NCBI GenBank assembly: GCA_002713365.1
Contig: PASR01000008.1
Coordinates: 426,215-490,214, forward strand
DNA length: 64,000 nt
Direction of reading: 5' to 3'
DNA from: Rhodospirillaceae bacterium
GTDB taxonomy: Bacteria > Pseudomonadota > Alphaproteobacteria > UBA6615
In this document: piece by piece, positions 26,312-35,707 of the stretch
Numbering within the stretch: the stretch's first letter is position 1
Layout: every line of letters starts with the position of its first letter
The notes under the pieces: generated by a model
What the model saw: only the letters and a program-made list of their open reading frames with translations
Databases searched by the model: none
Told to the model about the DNA's origin: nothing
Program-made: the position numbers and the translations under genes

Positions 26312-27148
26312 CTAATTATTCGCATGAATAGATAGTTGTGCCATTACTGCTGCAGCTGTTTCTTCAATCGACCGCCTAGTTACATCGATAACTGGCCAGT
26401 TTCTTTCTGAAAAATAACGCCTTGCTTCAGTAATTTCCGCACGTACTTTATCGGGGTCTATATATGGGGTTTCTTCTTTTTGTTTTAATATTGCTAGACG
26501 AGCCCTTCTTAGTTCAACCAATCTTTTAGGGTCATTAGTTAGTCCAATAACTATGGCATTTTTGATCCGATCCAAAATTTCTGGAAGCGGAATCCCTGGC
26601 ACATATGGCACATTAACAGCTTTTACACCACGGTTTGCCAAATATAGACAGGTAGGTGTTTTGGATGTTCTGGAGACGCCAACTAATATAACATCAGATT
26701 GATCATATTCCTCCGAACGTTGCCCATCATCATGTGCTAAAGCCCAATCCATGGCTTCAATACGCTCAAAATATTCAGCATCCATCTCGTGTTGTCCACC
26801 TATTCGATGCACGGGTTGAGCGCCCAGAAATTGACCAAAGGCTGCAATAACTGGATCAAGAACAGAAATACATGGTATTTTTAACCTACGACAACCTTCT
26901 CGCAACTGCTTTCGTAAAGCATCATTCACTAGAGTGAACATAACCGGTCCGGGTTTATCCTTAATAGCGTCAAGAACAATTTGCATGGCTTCTTCTGAGC
27001 TAGCCATTGGCCAAACATGTTCCACTGCCTCCACATGATCAAATTGAACTAAGCAAGCACGCGCTACAGAGTGGATAGTTTCTCCGGTAGAATCAGATAC
27101 CAAGTGTAAATCAAACACCTGGTTTCCTAAAGATTCACTTTTATTCAT
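26312..27148 (-). CDS. Pyruvate, phosphate dikinase regulatory protein (DUF299; kinase/pyrophosphorylase)
   Basis: Bifunctional ADP-dependent kinase and phosphate-dependent pyrophosphorylase that controls PPDK or PEP synthase by threonine phosphorylation. Seen: FDLHLVSDSTGETIHSVAR at the N-terminus, P-loop-like GVSRTSKT at residues 157-164, and NVPYVPGIPLP. 278 aa. Located directly beside the predicted origin, as in several alphaproteobacteria where this DUF299 gene and hemE flank oriC. Target enzyme is not in this window. Confidence 0.94.
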   Translation of the reverse strand: MNKSESLGNQVFDLHLVSDSTGETIHSVARACLVQFDHVEAVEHVWPMASSEEAMQIVLDAIKDKPGPVMFTLVNDALRKQLREGCRRLKIPCISVLDPVIAAFGQFLGAQPVHRIGGQHEMDAEYFERIEAMDWALAHDDGQRSEEYDQSDVILVGVSRTSKTPTCLYLANRGVKAVNVPYVPGIPLPEILDRIKNAIVIGLTNDPKRLVELRRARLAILKQKEETPYIDPDKVRAEITEARRYFSERNWPVIDVTRRSIEETAAAVMAQLSIHANN

Positions 27149-27269
27149 TTACATTTAACCTGTTGAAAAGATTCTATAAACGTAGATAACTTATCTTTAA
27201 AAAATACATTATAAATAAATTAAATATCTCTGTTTTGATATCAACAGACTGATACCCATTAGTATAAAG

Positions 27270-27280
27270 ATATTCATATT
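27270..27280 (+). repeat. Origin repeat, copy 1
   Basis: ATATTCATATT, identical to copy 2 exactly 60 bases downstream, just before a DnaA-box-like TGTGGATTA. A reversed 9-bp version occurs at 27403. Possible binding site for an initiator or regulator. Confidence 0.5.
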
Positions 27281-27329
27281 CTGTGGATTAAAAATTAAAT
27301 ACTTTTTATCCCCAACTTTGTCCCTCAAT

Positions 27330-27340
27330 ATATTCATATT
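27330..27340 (+). repeat. Origin repeat, copy 2
   Basis: ATATTCATATT, a perfect 11-base repeat of copy 1, following the TTATCCCCA DnaA-like site by 15 bases. Confidence 0.5.
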
Positions 27341-27402
27341 AACAAACAAGAAAAGTCCCTTACAACTTATACTTAAATATACATTTCCACAGTAACATCA
27401 CG

Positions 27403-27411
27403 ATATGAATA
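27403..27411 (-). repeat. Origin repeat, inverted copy
   Basis: ATATGAATA, the reverse complement of TATTCATAT from copies 1 and 2, 11 bases after the ATTTCCACA site. Confidence 0.4.
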
Positions 27412-27600
27412 AAATATAATATAAGCTAATAAGTCTGAAGATTAAAAATTACTCACATAATTCCTATCCACTACTATATCTACAACCTTTTAAATTAATT
27501 TATAAATTAATATTTAGATATGGATTTGAATAGAATTCTAAGCTTAATATCAATAAATTATTAAGCACATATTTAATACCAATATAGAATTGAAAATAAA

Positions 27601-28635
27601 TTGAAAAAAATATTTTTAGAAGCTTTAAATGGTAAAATTCTAGAAAGACCACCATTTTGGTTTATGCGGCAAGCTGGTAGATATTTGCCGGAATATAGAG
27701 AAATTCGACACAATATTCCTTCATTTTTAGATCTGTGTTATAATCCTGTGTTTGCATCAGAAGTAACAATGCAGCCTATTGATAGATTTAAACCAGATGT
27801 TGCCATACTTTTTTCAGATATTTTAGTCATACCTGATGCACTGGGAAGAAAAGTTTCTTTTTCTAAAGGCATTGGACCTAAGCTTGATCCGATTATCTCT
27901 ACAAAAGATGTTGAGAATCTATTAGTAAATAATATTAATCATCACCTATCTCCAGTTTACGAAACAGTAAAAAAGGTTAAAAATAGACTTCCTGAAGATG
28001 TATCTTTATTAGGATTCGCTGGAGCACCCTGGACCGTTGCAACATATATGGTTGAGGGAGGCTCTAGTCGTGATTTTTTAAAAGTAAAAACATGGGCTCG
28101 AGAAGATGCTGAAAGGTTTGATTGTCTTCTCTCAATATTAGTAGAAGCGACAACTGATTATTTAATTGGTCAGATAGAGGCTGGTGCTGATGCCATACAG
28201 ATTTTTGATACTTGGGCAGGGATAGTACCATCTGATCAATTTAATAAATTTGTAATAACTCCTACAAAAAAAATTATTTCTAATGTCCGTAAATTAAAAC
28301 CTGATATTAAATTTATCGGTTTTCCTAAGGGAATAGGACCGGAGATATCTACATATATTTCTGAAACAGGAATTGATTGTATAAGTATTGATAGTACTTT
28401 ATCTCCAAATTACGCTGCTAAATATCTACAGGGAGATTGTACAATACAAGGAAACCTTGATCCAGTTGCGTTGTTAATTGGTGGTAAAACTATGCTAAAA
28501 GCAGCAGATGAAATAATAAAAAATTTGAATGATGGCCCATTTATATTTAATTTAGGTCATGGAGTTATGCCTCAAACACCACCAGAAAATGTTGTGTTAT
28601 TAGCTGAACATATTAAGTCTCAAGGTAATCAATGA
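27601..28635 (+). CDS. hemE: Uroporphyrinogen decarboxylase
   Basis: Decarboxylates uroporphyrinogen III to coproporphyrinogen III in heme synthesis. Seen: RPPFWFMRQAGRYLPEYREIR with the substrate-binding RQAGR, FSDILVIPDALG, GFAGAPWTVATYMVEGG, and LGHGVMPQTPPENV at the C-terminus. 344 aa. The only start fitting the family is a TTG at 27601 with no clear ribosome site. First of three heme genes reading away from the predicted origin; overlaps hemH by 4 bases. Confidence 0.96.
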   Translation: MKKIFLEALNGKILERPPFWFMRQAGRYLPEYREIRHNIPSFLDLCYNPVFASEVTMQPIDRFKPDVAILFSDILVIPDALGRKVSFSKGIGPKLDPIISTKDVENLLVNNINHHLSPVYETVKKVKNRLPEDVSLLGFAGAPWTVATYMVEGGSSRDFLKVKTWAREDAERFDCLLSILVEATTDYLIGQIEAGADAIQIFDTWAGIVPSDQFNKFVITPTKKIISNVRKLKPDIKFIGFPKGIGPEISTYISETGIDCISIDSTLSPNYAAKYLQGDCTIQGNLDPVALLIGGKTMLKAADEIIKNLNDGPFIFNLGHGVMPQTPPENVVLLAEHIKSQGNQ

Positions 28636-29678
28636 AAATAGCTGTTGTCCTTTATAATTTAGGTGGTCCCGATAAAATTGAAGATGTTCAGCCGTTTCTA
28701 TTTAATTTATTTAATGATCCAATGATTATAGGTGTTCCTACTCCGCTAAGGTGGTTACTAGCAAAAATTATATCTAGACGTAGAGCACCAATAGCTAAAG
28801 AAATATATAAATATTTAGGCGGGGGTTCTCCTCTTCTAGAAAATACTAGGAAGCAAGCAGAAGCTTTAGAATTAGAACTTAAGACTCAAGGTGATAATGA
28901 ATTTAGAGTCTTTGTGGCTATGAGATATTGGCATCCGACAGCCTATGAAGTGGCCCTTAAAATAAAAAGTTATAAACCAGATCAGATTATTCTTATGCCG
29001 CTCTATCCTCAATACTCGACTACTACAGTTGGTTCATTTCTTAATGTTTGGAGGAAGGTAGTTAAAAGAGTGGATTTAGATTGTATTACTAAATCAATTT
29101 GTTGTTATCCCAGAGAACAGGGTTTTATATCTCCTATTTCTGAGTTTATAAAATCTTCGCTAAAGAATATTGGAGAAGATAAAAAAACTCGTATTTTGTT
29201 TTCGGCCCACGGACTTCCCAAAAAAATTGTAGACAAAGGAGACCCCTATCAATGGCAGGTTGAACAATCTGCGCAAGCAATTGTAGAAGACATCTCAATA
29301 GATGGTTTAGATTGGGTTAACTGCTATCAAAGTAGGGTAGGGCCCTTGGAGTGGATAGGTCCCTCGACTGAAGAAGAGATCAGGCGTGCGGGTAGAGAAA
29401 AATTGGCCGTTATAGTTGTACCATTAGCTTTTGTGTCGGAACATTCAGAAACTTTAGTGGAGTTGGATATTGAATATAAGCTTATTGCAGATAAAGCTAA
29501 TGTAATAGAATATACTCGCGCACCAACTGTTAGTTTAGATAAAAAATTTATAAAAAGCCTCGCTAAAATAGTTCTATTATCTTTGTCTAATACAAGGGGT
29601 ATTTGTAGCGGGTCACCAGGACAATTATGTCCAAAAAGGTGGAAAAAATGCCCAGCCTCTCAGGCTCAGGTGTTTTGA
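28632..29678 (+). CDS. hemH: Ferrochelatase
   Basis: Inserts ferrous iron into protoporphyrin IX. Seen: VVLYNLGGPDKIEDVQPFL, GGGSPL, LPLYPQYSTTTVGS-type MPLYPQYSTTTVGSF, FSAHGLPKKIV with the catalytic histidine, and PLAFVSEHSETLVELD with the conserved glutamates. 348 aa. Starts as ATGA overlap with hemE. The C-terminus retains several cysteines (ICSGSPGQLCPKRWKKC), which may ligate a [2Fe-2S] cluster as in some bacterial ferrochelatases; that is inference. Confidence 0.96.
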   Translation: MKIAVVLYNLGGPDKIEDVQPFLFNLFNDPMIIGVPTPLRWLLAKIISRRRAPIAKEIYKYLGGGSPLLENTRKQAEALELELKTQGDNEFRVFVAMRYWHPTAYEVALKIKSYKPDQIILMPLYPQYSTTTVGSFLNVWRKVVKRVDLDCITKSICCYPREQGFISPISEFIKSSLKNIGEDKKTRILFSAHGLPKKIVDKGDPYQWQVEQSAQAIVEDISIDGLDWVNCYQSRVGPLEWIGPSTEEEIRRAGREKLAVIVVPLAFVSEHSETLVELDIEYKLIADKANVIEYTRAPTVSLDKKFIKSLAKIVLLSLSNTRGICSGSPGQLCPKRWKKCPASQAQVF

Positions 29679-30115
29679 TGTATGTGTTTATTCTTATAGT
29701 AAAAGCACTTCATATTATTTCCGTTATTTCTTGGATGGCAGGACTGCTATATTTACCTAGGCTGTTTGTTTATCACAGTCAGGTTGAAATTAAATCTCCC
29801 GAAAGTGAAATGCTCAAGAAAATGGAACGTCGTTTAACCTGGATAATCATGACCCCAGCCATGATACTATCTTTAATATTTGGGGGAATACTAATGTCAT
29901 ATCCTGGTCTTGTTGATTGGGAAAGCGGCTGGATATGGGTTAAACTTTTTTCTGTTTTTTTATTGTTTATTACTCATATTATTTTCTGTCGTTGGCAAAA
30001 ATATTTTTATATAGATGACAATAAAAACTCTACGCGTACCTACAGATTGGCCAATGAAGTTCCTACTTTTTTAATGGTTATTATCGTTATAATGGTGGTT
30101 TTAAAGCCGTTCTAA
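29678..30115 (+). CDS. hemJ: Protoporphyrinogen IX oxidase HemJ
   Basis: Membrane protoporphyrinogen oxidase, the common form in alphaproteobacteria. Seen: IVKALHIISVISWMAGLLYLPRLFVYH with the conserved histidine and RLFVYH motif, and three further hydrophobic helices. The ATG at 29678 overlaps the hemH stop (TGATG) and gives a 145-aa protein of family length. A frame opening at 29627 would extend 17 residues into hemH without support. It completes the last heme steps together with hemE and hemH. Confidence 0.94.
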   Translation: MYVFILIVKALHIISVISWMAGLLYLPRLFVYHSQVEIKSPESEMLKKMERRLTWIIMTPAMILSLIFGGILMSYPGLVDWESGWIWVKLFSVFLLFITHIIFCRWQKYFYIDDNKNSTRTYRLANEVPTFLMVIIVIMVVLKPF

Positions 30116-30338
30116 GCTTTATAAAGGTTGACTTGCAGGTGTATTATAACATATTGGGTAATTATTAGACGCAAAGTTATGTTGTTTAGCGTGCGATTAA
30201 TCCTACCTAATTTGTCGAATATAGTCTTGATAAGTATTTGACATTATCACTGCCAGAGAAAATTAAAACCCTGGAAATTAAAAGCATTTACGGAATCCGT
30301 GGGTTTATAAACTCTTTATTACATTACCGGTAAAAAAA
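30116..30338 (+). promoter_or_regulatory. rho leader/promoter region with inverted repeats
   Basis: 223 bases before rho. AAACCC (30266-30271) can pair with GGGTTT (30301-30306), enclosing the palindrome ACGGAATCCGT (30290-30300), giving a folded leader about 30 bases before the start. A TTGACA-like box is present near 30239 but lacks a good -10. rho genes are often autoregulated through the leader; this is only suggestive. Confidence 0.35.
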
Positions 30339-31595
30339 ATGGATCTACAAGAACTAAAACAAAAAACACCTAGCGATCTTCTAGCATTTGCTGAAGAATT
30401 AGAAATTGAAGGCGCCAGCAACCTTAGAATGCAGGATATGATGTTCGGTATTTTAAAGGCACTTGCTGAAAGTGGAATACCGATTCATGGGGGAGGTGTT
30501 CTAGAGGTTTTACAGGATGGGTTTGGCTTTCTCCGTTCTCCTGAATCTAATTACTTACCAGGTCCAGATGATATATATGTATCACCTAGCCAGGTTAGGC
30601 GATTTGCTTTGCGCACTGGTGATACAGTTGAAGGAGAAATTCGTGCTCCAAAAGATGGCGAGCGATATTTTGCGTTGTTAAAAACAAATAAAGTAAACTT
30701 TGATGATGCGGAACAAACTCGTCATCGTATAAATTTTGATAACCTTACCCCACTATACCCAGAAGAAAAAATATCTCTTGAAATTGAAACAAGTGCTGAT
30801 AAAGATCCCACACTCAGGGTAATTGATATAGTCGCTCCACTGGGCAAGGGACAAAGAGCTTTACTTGTTGCACCACCTCGCACTGGTAAAACTGTTATGA
30901 TGCAAAATGTGGCCAAAGCAATTATGGCTAATCACCCCGATGTTTACCTTTTGGTTTTACTAATCGATGAAAGGCCAGAAGAAGTAACAGATATGCAGCG
31001 AACTGTTAGAGGAGAGGTTATTGCATCTACTTTTGATGAGCCAGCCTCTAGACACGTACAGGTTGCAGAGATGGTTATAGCTAAGGCTAAGCGTTTGGTT
31101 GAGCATAAGCGTGATGTAGTGATTTTGTTGGATTCTATAACACGTTTGGCACGTGCTTATAATACTGTAATTCCTTCCTCTGGAAAAGTTTTAACAGGTG
31201 GCGTGGATGCAAATGCTTTGCAAAGACCTAAAAGATTTTTTGGGGCGGCTCGAAATATAGAAGAGGGTGGATCATTAACCATTATTTCGACTGCCTTAAT
31301 AGAGACTGGGTCTAGGATGGATGAGGTTATATTTGAAGAGTTTAAGGGTACAGGTAATTCAGAAATTATTCTCGATCGTAAACTTGCCGATAAACGAACT
31401 TGGCCCTCAATCGATATCACCAAATCAGGTACTCGCAAAGAAGAGTTATTAGTTCAAAAAGATACACTCTCTAAAATGTGGATGTTGAGACGAATTCTGA
31501 TGCCGATGGGGGTAGTAGATGGAATGGAGTTTTTATTGGATAAAATGAAGCAAACAAAAACGAATAATGAATTCTATGATTCTATGAATCAATAG
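30339..31595 (+). CDS. rho: Transcription termination factor Rho
   Basis: Hexameric RNA-dependent ATPase/helicase ending transcription. Seen: N-terminal helical domain [27 protein letters not shown]-binding region [33 protein letters not shown], Walker [12 protein letters not shown] at about residues 180-190, Walker [17 protein letters not shown] and Q/R-loop segments [29 protein letters not shown]. 418 aa, typical of alphaproteobacteria. Confidence 0.97.
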   Translation: MDLQELKQKTPSDLLAFAEELEIEGASNLRMQDMMFGILKALAESGIPIHGGGVLEVLQDGFGFLRSPESNYLPGPDDIYVSPSQVRRFALRTGDTVEGEIRAPKDGERYFALLKTNKVNFDDAEQTRHRINFDNLTPLYPEEKISLEIETSADKDPTLRVIDIVAPLGKGQRALLVAPPRTGKTVMMQNVAKAIMANHPDVYLLVLLIDERPEEVTDMQRTVRGEVIASTFDEPASRHVQVAEMVIAKAKRLVEHKRDVVILLDSITRLARAYNTVIPSSGKVLTGGVDANALQRPKRFFGAARNIEEGGSLTIISTALIETGSRMDEVIFEEFKGTGNSEIILDRKLADKRTWPSIDITKSGTRKEELLVQKDTLSKMWMLRRILMPMGVVDGMEFLLDKMKQTKTNNEFYDSMNQ

Positions 31596-31619
31596 GTTTA
31601 TTATTTTTGTATGAATAAG

Positions 31620-31979
31620 CTATCGTGTTTGAATTGATCTAGCACAATCGATACAAATAGCAGTAGCTAAGTCTTGCTTTAGTCTCTCTTGAGATATTTC
31701 TTCACCGCAATTTATACAGAATCCGTACTCATCATTATCGATACGGCTAAGTGCACTATCTATTTTCTTGATTTGTAATATACGTCTTTTTTGGGCTGCA
31801 CCTGCAGTTTCTTTTGCTATCAAGGCATCCATTCTTGATAGTCTTCCAATGCGTTGCTGATCTAGCTCTACGGGCGCAATGGATTTCGATGCTTTCTCTT
31901 TATGATTAATCACTTCCTTTTTCAAAGATTCTAGGGCAAATCTTATTGCTTTAACGTTTTTGTTAGTTTTTTTAACCAA
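31620..31979 (-). CDS. DksA/TraR-type C4 zinc-finger protein
   Basis: Small DksA/TraR family protein; these bind the RNA-polymerase secondary channel or act as zinc-finger regulators. Seen: coiled-coil helices with PVELDQQRIGRLSRMDALIA, then the C4 zinc finger FCINCGEEIS...ATAICIDCARS with two CxxC pairs. A longer frame to 32105 lies wholly over the end of the upstream oxidoreductase gene. A TTG at 31979 gives a 119-aa protein, normal for the short family; no clear ribosome site was seen, so the start is tentative. Confidence 0.8.
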   Translation of the reverse strand: MVKKTNKNVKAIRFALESLKKEVINHKEKASKSIAPVELDQQRIGRLSRMDALIAKETAGAAQKRRILQIKKIDSALSRIDNDEYGFCINCGEEISQERLKQDLATAICIDCARSIQTR

Positions 31980-31986
31980 TTTTTTA

Positions 31987-32961
31987 CTAAGGCAACAATA
32001 CCGTAGATCCAGTAGTTTTTCGGGCCTCAAGGTCCCGATGGGCTTGAGCAGTATTTTCGAGTGGATAGGTTTGATGAATCTCGATTTTAACTGCGCCAGA
32101 GCCAATCACACTAAATAAATCGTTAGCGCAGGACTCAAGGGCAGGGCGTGAAGCTGTGTAGTGAAATAACACTGGGCGAGTTACATAAATTGATCCATAT
32201 GTTGAAAGGTCAATTATATTAAGTGGATCAGTAGCACCGGATGCGGCGCCAAAACATACTAGCATTCCAAGTGGTGATAAGCATTTCATAGAATTATAGA
32301 AAGTATCTTTTCCAACTCCATCGTATACTACGGGAACGCCCTCGCCTCCAGTAATTTCATTTACGCGCTCAACAAAGTCTTCAGTTTGGTAGTTTATCGT
32401 ATGATGTACGCCATGCGCTTTTGCTAAATCTGCTTTTTCTTTACTACCCACTGTTCCTATTACTGTTGCTCCTAAGTGGTTTAACCACTGACTGGCAATA
32501 AGACCAACTCCCCCCGCTGCAGCGTGAAGTAAAACAGTCATTCCTGGTTCTACTCTAAATGTTTGTCTAATAAGAAACTGAGCTGTCATTCCCTTTAGCA
32601 TAGATGCTGCAGCTACTTGGTCATTTACCCCATCTGGCAATTTAACAGCAATTTTAGCGGGCATAACACGTGCTTCTGAATACGCTCCGGCCGGCATATC
32701 AGCATATCCGATGCGATCCCCTACAGATAGGTGGTTTACGCCTTCGCCGACCTCCTCAACAATACCAGCGGCCTCTAGTCCAAGTATTGAGGGCATAGGT
32801 AGAGGTCTGACACCAGTTCGTAAGTATGTATCTATGTAATTGAGTCCTATGGCTGTGTGACGAACAAGAATTTCGCCTTCAGATGGAGATCCTACATTAA
32901 CTTCATCCCAGCTTAAAACTTCGGGACCACCCGTTTCGTGTATACGTATTGCATGAACCAT
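31987..32961 (-). CDS. Zinc-independent quinone oxidoreductase (QOR family)
   Basis: NADPH:quinone oxidoreductase-type member of the medium-chain dehydrogenase superfamily. Seen: N-terminal GroES-like domain with VRHTAIGLNYIDTYLRTG, GLEAAGIVEEVGEGV, then Rossmann domain VLLHAAAGGVGLIASQWL and GSTVLLP at the end. No structural zinc cysteines, as expected for QOR. 324 aa. Ends with TAG 8 bases before the likely DksA-like start. Confidence 0.9.
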   Translation of the reverse strand: MVHAIRIHETGGPEVLSWDEVNVGSPSEGEILVRHTAIGLNYIDTYLRTGVRPLPMPSILGLEAAGIVEEVGEGVNHLSVGDRIGYADMPAGAYSEARVMPAKIAVKLPDGVNDQVAAASMLKGMTAQFLIRQTFRVEPGMTVLLHAAAGGVGLIASQWLNHLGATVIGTVGSKEKADLAKAHGVHHTINYQTEDFVERVNEITGGEGVPVVYDGVGKDTFYNSMKCLSPLGMLVCFGAASGATDPLNIIDLSTYGSIYVTRPVLFHYTASRPALESCANDLFSVIGSGAVKIEIHQTYPLENTAQAHRDLEARKTTGSTVLLP

Positions 32962-33018
32962 ATTTACCTCCCAGCTATCATATTTGTGGAATAAATTTAT
33001 AATGTTTTATCTATTAGC

Positions 33019-33480
33019 CTATGTATTAATATCAACACCTTCAAGATTAAGTAAATATTTTTTCGTTTTAGATCCTCCTTTTCCAGAATACCCACTTATT
33101 GTTATTTTTTTTGTTAAAACTCTGTGACAGGGGATAATTATTGGCAAGGGGTTTTTTCCGCAAGCGTTACCAATAGCTCTAGGCGATGATTTAATATTGG
33201 AAGCTATTTCTCCGTATGTTAAAAAGTCCCCATATTTTATTGCGTTTATAATATTCCAAGTTTTTACCTGATGCATAGTTCCTTTCGGGTTTAACGGAAG
33301 ATTGAAATCTTTTAAAGTTTTAGAAAAATATGCCTTTAACTGATCGGATGCTTCACTAAGTAATGCATTAGGTGTTTCATTGGGCTGTTTATTCCATTCT
33401 AGTTTTATTAAAAACCCGTTTTCTTCTATCAATGTGAGTGGGCCAAGTGGGCTGGTGATACTAAGTCGACTTTTGGTCAT
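33019..33480 (-). CDS. ogt: Methylated-DNA--protein-cysteine methyltransferase
   Basis: Suicide repair protein transferring alkyl groups from O6-alkylguanine to its own cysteine. Seen: SSPRAIGNACGKNPLPIIIPCHRVL with acceptor C118 in PCHR, and the preceding helix-turn-helix TYGEIA. 153 aa, without an Ada N-terminal domain. Its start overlaps the stop of the upstream DUF255 gene by one base (TAATG). Confidence 0.94.
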   Translation of the reverse strand: MTKSRLSITSPLGPLTLIEENGFLIKLEWNKQPNETPNALLSEASDQLKAYFSKTLKDFNLPLNPKGTMHQVKTWNIINAIKYGDFLTYGEIASNIKSSPRAIGNACGKNPLPIIIPCHRVLTKKITISGYSGKGGSKTKKYLLNLEGVDINT

Positions 33481-35516
33481 TATGATTCCAGATGTCTTTT
33501 TAGGGTTTCTGCATTCTCAAGGGGGACTGAACATACTTGACCATAACAGACATACGCGGTGGCATTTTCATTTATTTTGGTTTTTCCAAATGCCGGATGT
33601 TCGGGATACAATGCCTCACCGTCGGGTATTATTGATAAAACGCGAGTGGGTATATTAAAAAGATTTTGAGCAGCTAAGAGTTCTTTTGTATCCTCATCAT
33701 CCATATCACCTATAATTATGATTTGGACCGCTTCAATTAAGAATTGGGCCGCATTGATAAGGGTTACATGTCCATAGGGATTTTTTTCTGCTTCGGCTGA
33801 GAAGGCAGTAATTACAGATTCGCAACGTTTCCTATAATAGTCATGACCAGTTAGGTAATAAAGGCGGGCAAGTACTTCTGCGATTATTCCATTTCCTGAC
33901 GGAGTAGCATTATCTAAGCAAGTCTTTGTTCGGACTATAACATCTTCAGCATCTTGTGATGTAAAATAATATCCCCCAAGATCCTCGTCCCAGTAAAATT
34001 TATCCAAGACTTTAATCCAACATTTAACATTATCTAAGTATTCATAATTATTTGTGCTTTCAAAAAGAAGAAGACCAGCTCTGGACATATTGGCATAGTC
34101 ATCAAGTGTTGCTAAGTGTTTCGCAATATCAAGTCGATAAGAGTGGAGTAGACGAAGTTTTTCATCTCCTGAATGGCACATATTTGTAACAACAAAATTA
34201 AATGCTTTTTCAGCCTTGCGTAACCAATTAGGTTTTTCGAAGACTTGTGAAGCCCGCACAAGTGCGCTGATCATAAGCCCATTCCAGTCTGCTAAAATTT
34301 TGTCATCTAGTGCGGGGGCTATTCTTTTTTTTCGATAATTAAACAGTGTTTTTCTATTTTGAAGAAGCTGATTCTCAATGTCTATTGTTTTTAGTATTGG
34401 ATCACCAGACCTATTAAGTATGTTTTTGCCTTCCCAATTACCATCTGTTCTAATGTCGTAGGTAGCTATGAATGTATTAGCATCATTACCCAGTAAATGA
34501 CGTATTTCCGATTCTGACCAGACATAGAACTTACCTTCCTCACCTTCAGAATCAGCATCGATGGTAGAGTAAAAACCACCAGAAGGATTGGTTGCTTTTA
34601 CCATTTCTCGACTAACCCAATCTATGATTTCGGTTACTCTTTCTAAATAGAGCGGTTCTTTTGTGTCCTGATGGGCGTCTGAGTAAAGTTCAATAAGTTG
34701 CGCGTTATCGTACAGCATTTTTTCAAAATGAGGCACTAGCCATGAGGGGTCAGTCGAGTAACGTGCAAAACCACCGCCTAAATGATCGTAAATTCCTCCC
34801 TGCGCCATCTTATTTAAAGTAAGTAAAACGGCATCGCCTAAATCTTTTCTATTGTTTTGTTTATAACCCCTCCATAAAAGATTTAAGACGGGGCATTGAG
34901 GAAATTTAGGTGCTGTACCTATGCCTCCGTTTTGATAGTCGATTTGTTCGATAATAGATCTAGCTGCTTTAAAAACATTATCTGGCTCAATAATGGAGCC
35001 CCTTGCTGGACTAGATAAGTCCTCTAATGCTTTGACTACAGAATTGCTATTTTGAGAAACCTTTTCTGGCTCTTGATGGTAAATATTAGCTACATGGTGG
35101 AGTAGTTCTGGGAAACCTGGTCTACCATATCGCGAGGTTGGGGGAAAATACGTACCCCCCCAAAATGGTTTACCTTCCGGAGTACAAAACATGGTTAGAG
35201 GCCATCCCCCTTGCTCACCAAAAAGCGCAAGTGATGTCATATAAATGTTATCAATGTCTGGTCGTTCTTCGCGATCAACTTTTATATTAATAAATAGTTT
35301 ATTCATTAATATAGCTGTATCTGGATCTTCAAAACTTTCATGAGCCATAACGTGACACCAATGACATGCGGCATAGCCAATGGATAGAAGAATGGGGCGG
35401 TCATTCTCTCGAGCAATGTTTAGTGCTATTTCCCCCCAAGGATACCAGTCAACATGATTATCTGCATGCTGAAGAAGATAGGGACTTGTTTCGTTGGCTA
35501 GCCTATTTTTTGCCAT
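33480..35516 (-). CDS. DUF255 / YyaL-type thioredoxin-domain protein
   Basis: Large protein of the YyaL/SSP411 family: N-terminal thioredoxin-like domain followed by an (alpha/alpha)6-barrel resembling glycosidases. Seen: [42 protein letters not shown] with a CxxC-like CHWC site at about residue 56, then [18 protein letters not shown] and repeated barrel helices. The ATG at 35516 has AAGGAAA before it; an upstream TTG (35561) is less likely. 678 aa. Function is unknown. Linked to ogt by a one-base overlap. Confidence 0.88.
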   Translation of the reverse strand: MAKNRLANETSPYLLQHADNHVDWYPWGEIALNIARENDRPILLSIGYAACHWCHVMAHESFEDPDTAILMNKLFINIKVDREERPDIDNIYMTSLALFGEQGGWPLTMFCTPEGKPFWGGTYFPPTSRYGRPGFPELLHHVANIYHQEPEKVSQNSNSVVKALEDLSSPARGSIIEPDNVFKAARSIIEQIDYQNGGIGTAPKFPQCPVLNLLWRGYKQNNRKDLGDAVLLTLNKMAQGGIYDHLGGGFARYSTDPSWLVPHFEKMLYDNAQLIELYSDAHQDTKEPLYLERVTEIIDWVSREMVKATNPSGGFYSTIDADSEGEEGKFYVWSESEIRHLLGNDANTFIATYDIRTDGNWEGKNILNRSGDPILKTIDIENQLLQNRKTLFNYRKKRIAPALDDKILADWNGLMISALVRASQVFEKPNWLRKAEKAFNFVVTNMCHSGDEKLRLLHSYRLDIAKHLATLDDYANMSRAGLLLFESTNNYEYLDNVKCWIKVLDKFYWDEDLGGYYFTSQDAEDVIVRTKTCLDNATPSGNGIIAEVLARLYYLTGHDYYRKRCESVITAFSAEAEKNPYGHVTLINAAQFLIEAVQIIIIGDMDDEDTKELLAAQNLFNIPTRVLSIIPDGEALYPEHPAFGKTKINENATAYVCYGQVCSVPLENAETLKRHLES

Positions 35517-35707
35517 GCGTGTTTCCTTAAGGGCAAAATGATTTGACCGATTTCTTGGCAAATTATTGAACTGGTTGTTACGAGCTATTAGTTGATATCA
35601 TATACTACTGACCGGGGGATAGAATTATGTCTGAATTTTATCAGACTTAATATTTATTAAAGCTAGGTATAAAAGTAAAATAATTATGTTTAAGAAACGA
35701 GGCCTCA
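35517..35707. other. Divergent intergenic region upstream of mnmE
   Basis: 191 bases between the DUF255 gene and mnmE. GTCTGA (35629-35634) and TCAGAC (35641-35646) form a perfect 6-bp inverted repeat around ATTTTA; a TATACT at 35601-35606 could be a -10 but has no correctly spaced -35. Nothing else recognised. Confidence 0.4.

Larger units (their letters stand above)
27149..27600. other. Predicted chromosomal replication origin (oriC)
   Basis: 452 gene-free, very AT-rich bases between the PPDK-regulator gene and hemE, the position of the origin in Caulobacter and relatives. DnaA-box-like sites: TGTGGATTA at 27282-27290 (minus-strand TAATCCACA, 8/9), TTATCCCCA at 27306-27314 (8/9), ATTTCCACA at 27383-27391 (7/9), and CTATCCACT at 27464-27472 (7/9). 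An 18-bp AT palindrome spans 27494-27511, a possible unwinding region. Genes on both sides read away from this gap. Function is inferred from synteny and motifs; no minimal origin was proven. Confidence 0.8.

Noticed and set aside
27149..27600. CRISPR-like or iteron array in the AT-rich gap
   Set aside because: Only two direct copies and one partial inverted copy of an 11-mer; no regular repeat-spacer pattern, no cas genes.
35629..35646. GTCTGA-ATTTTA-TCAGAC as an operator of mnmE
   Set aside because: Short 6-bp arms in AT-rich DNA with no second copy seen; could occur by chance.
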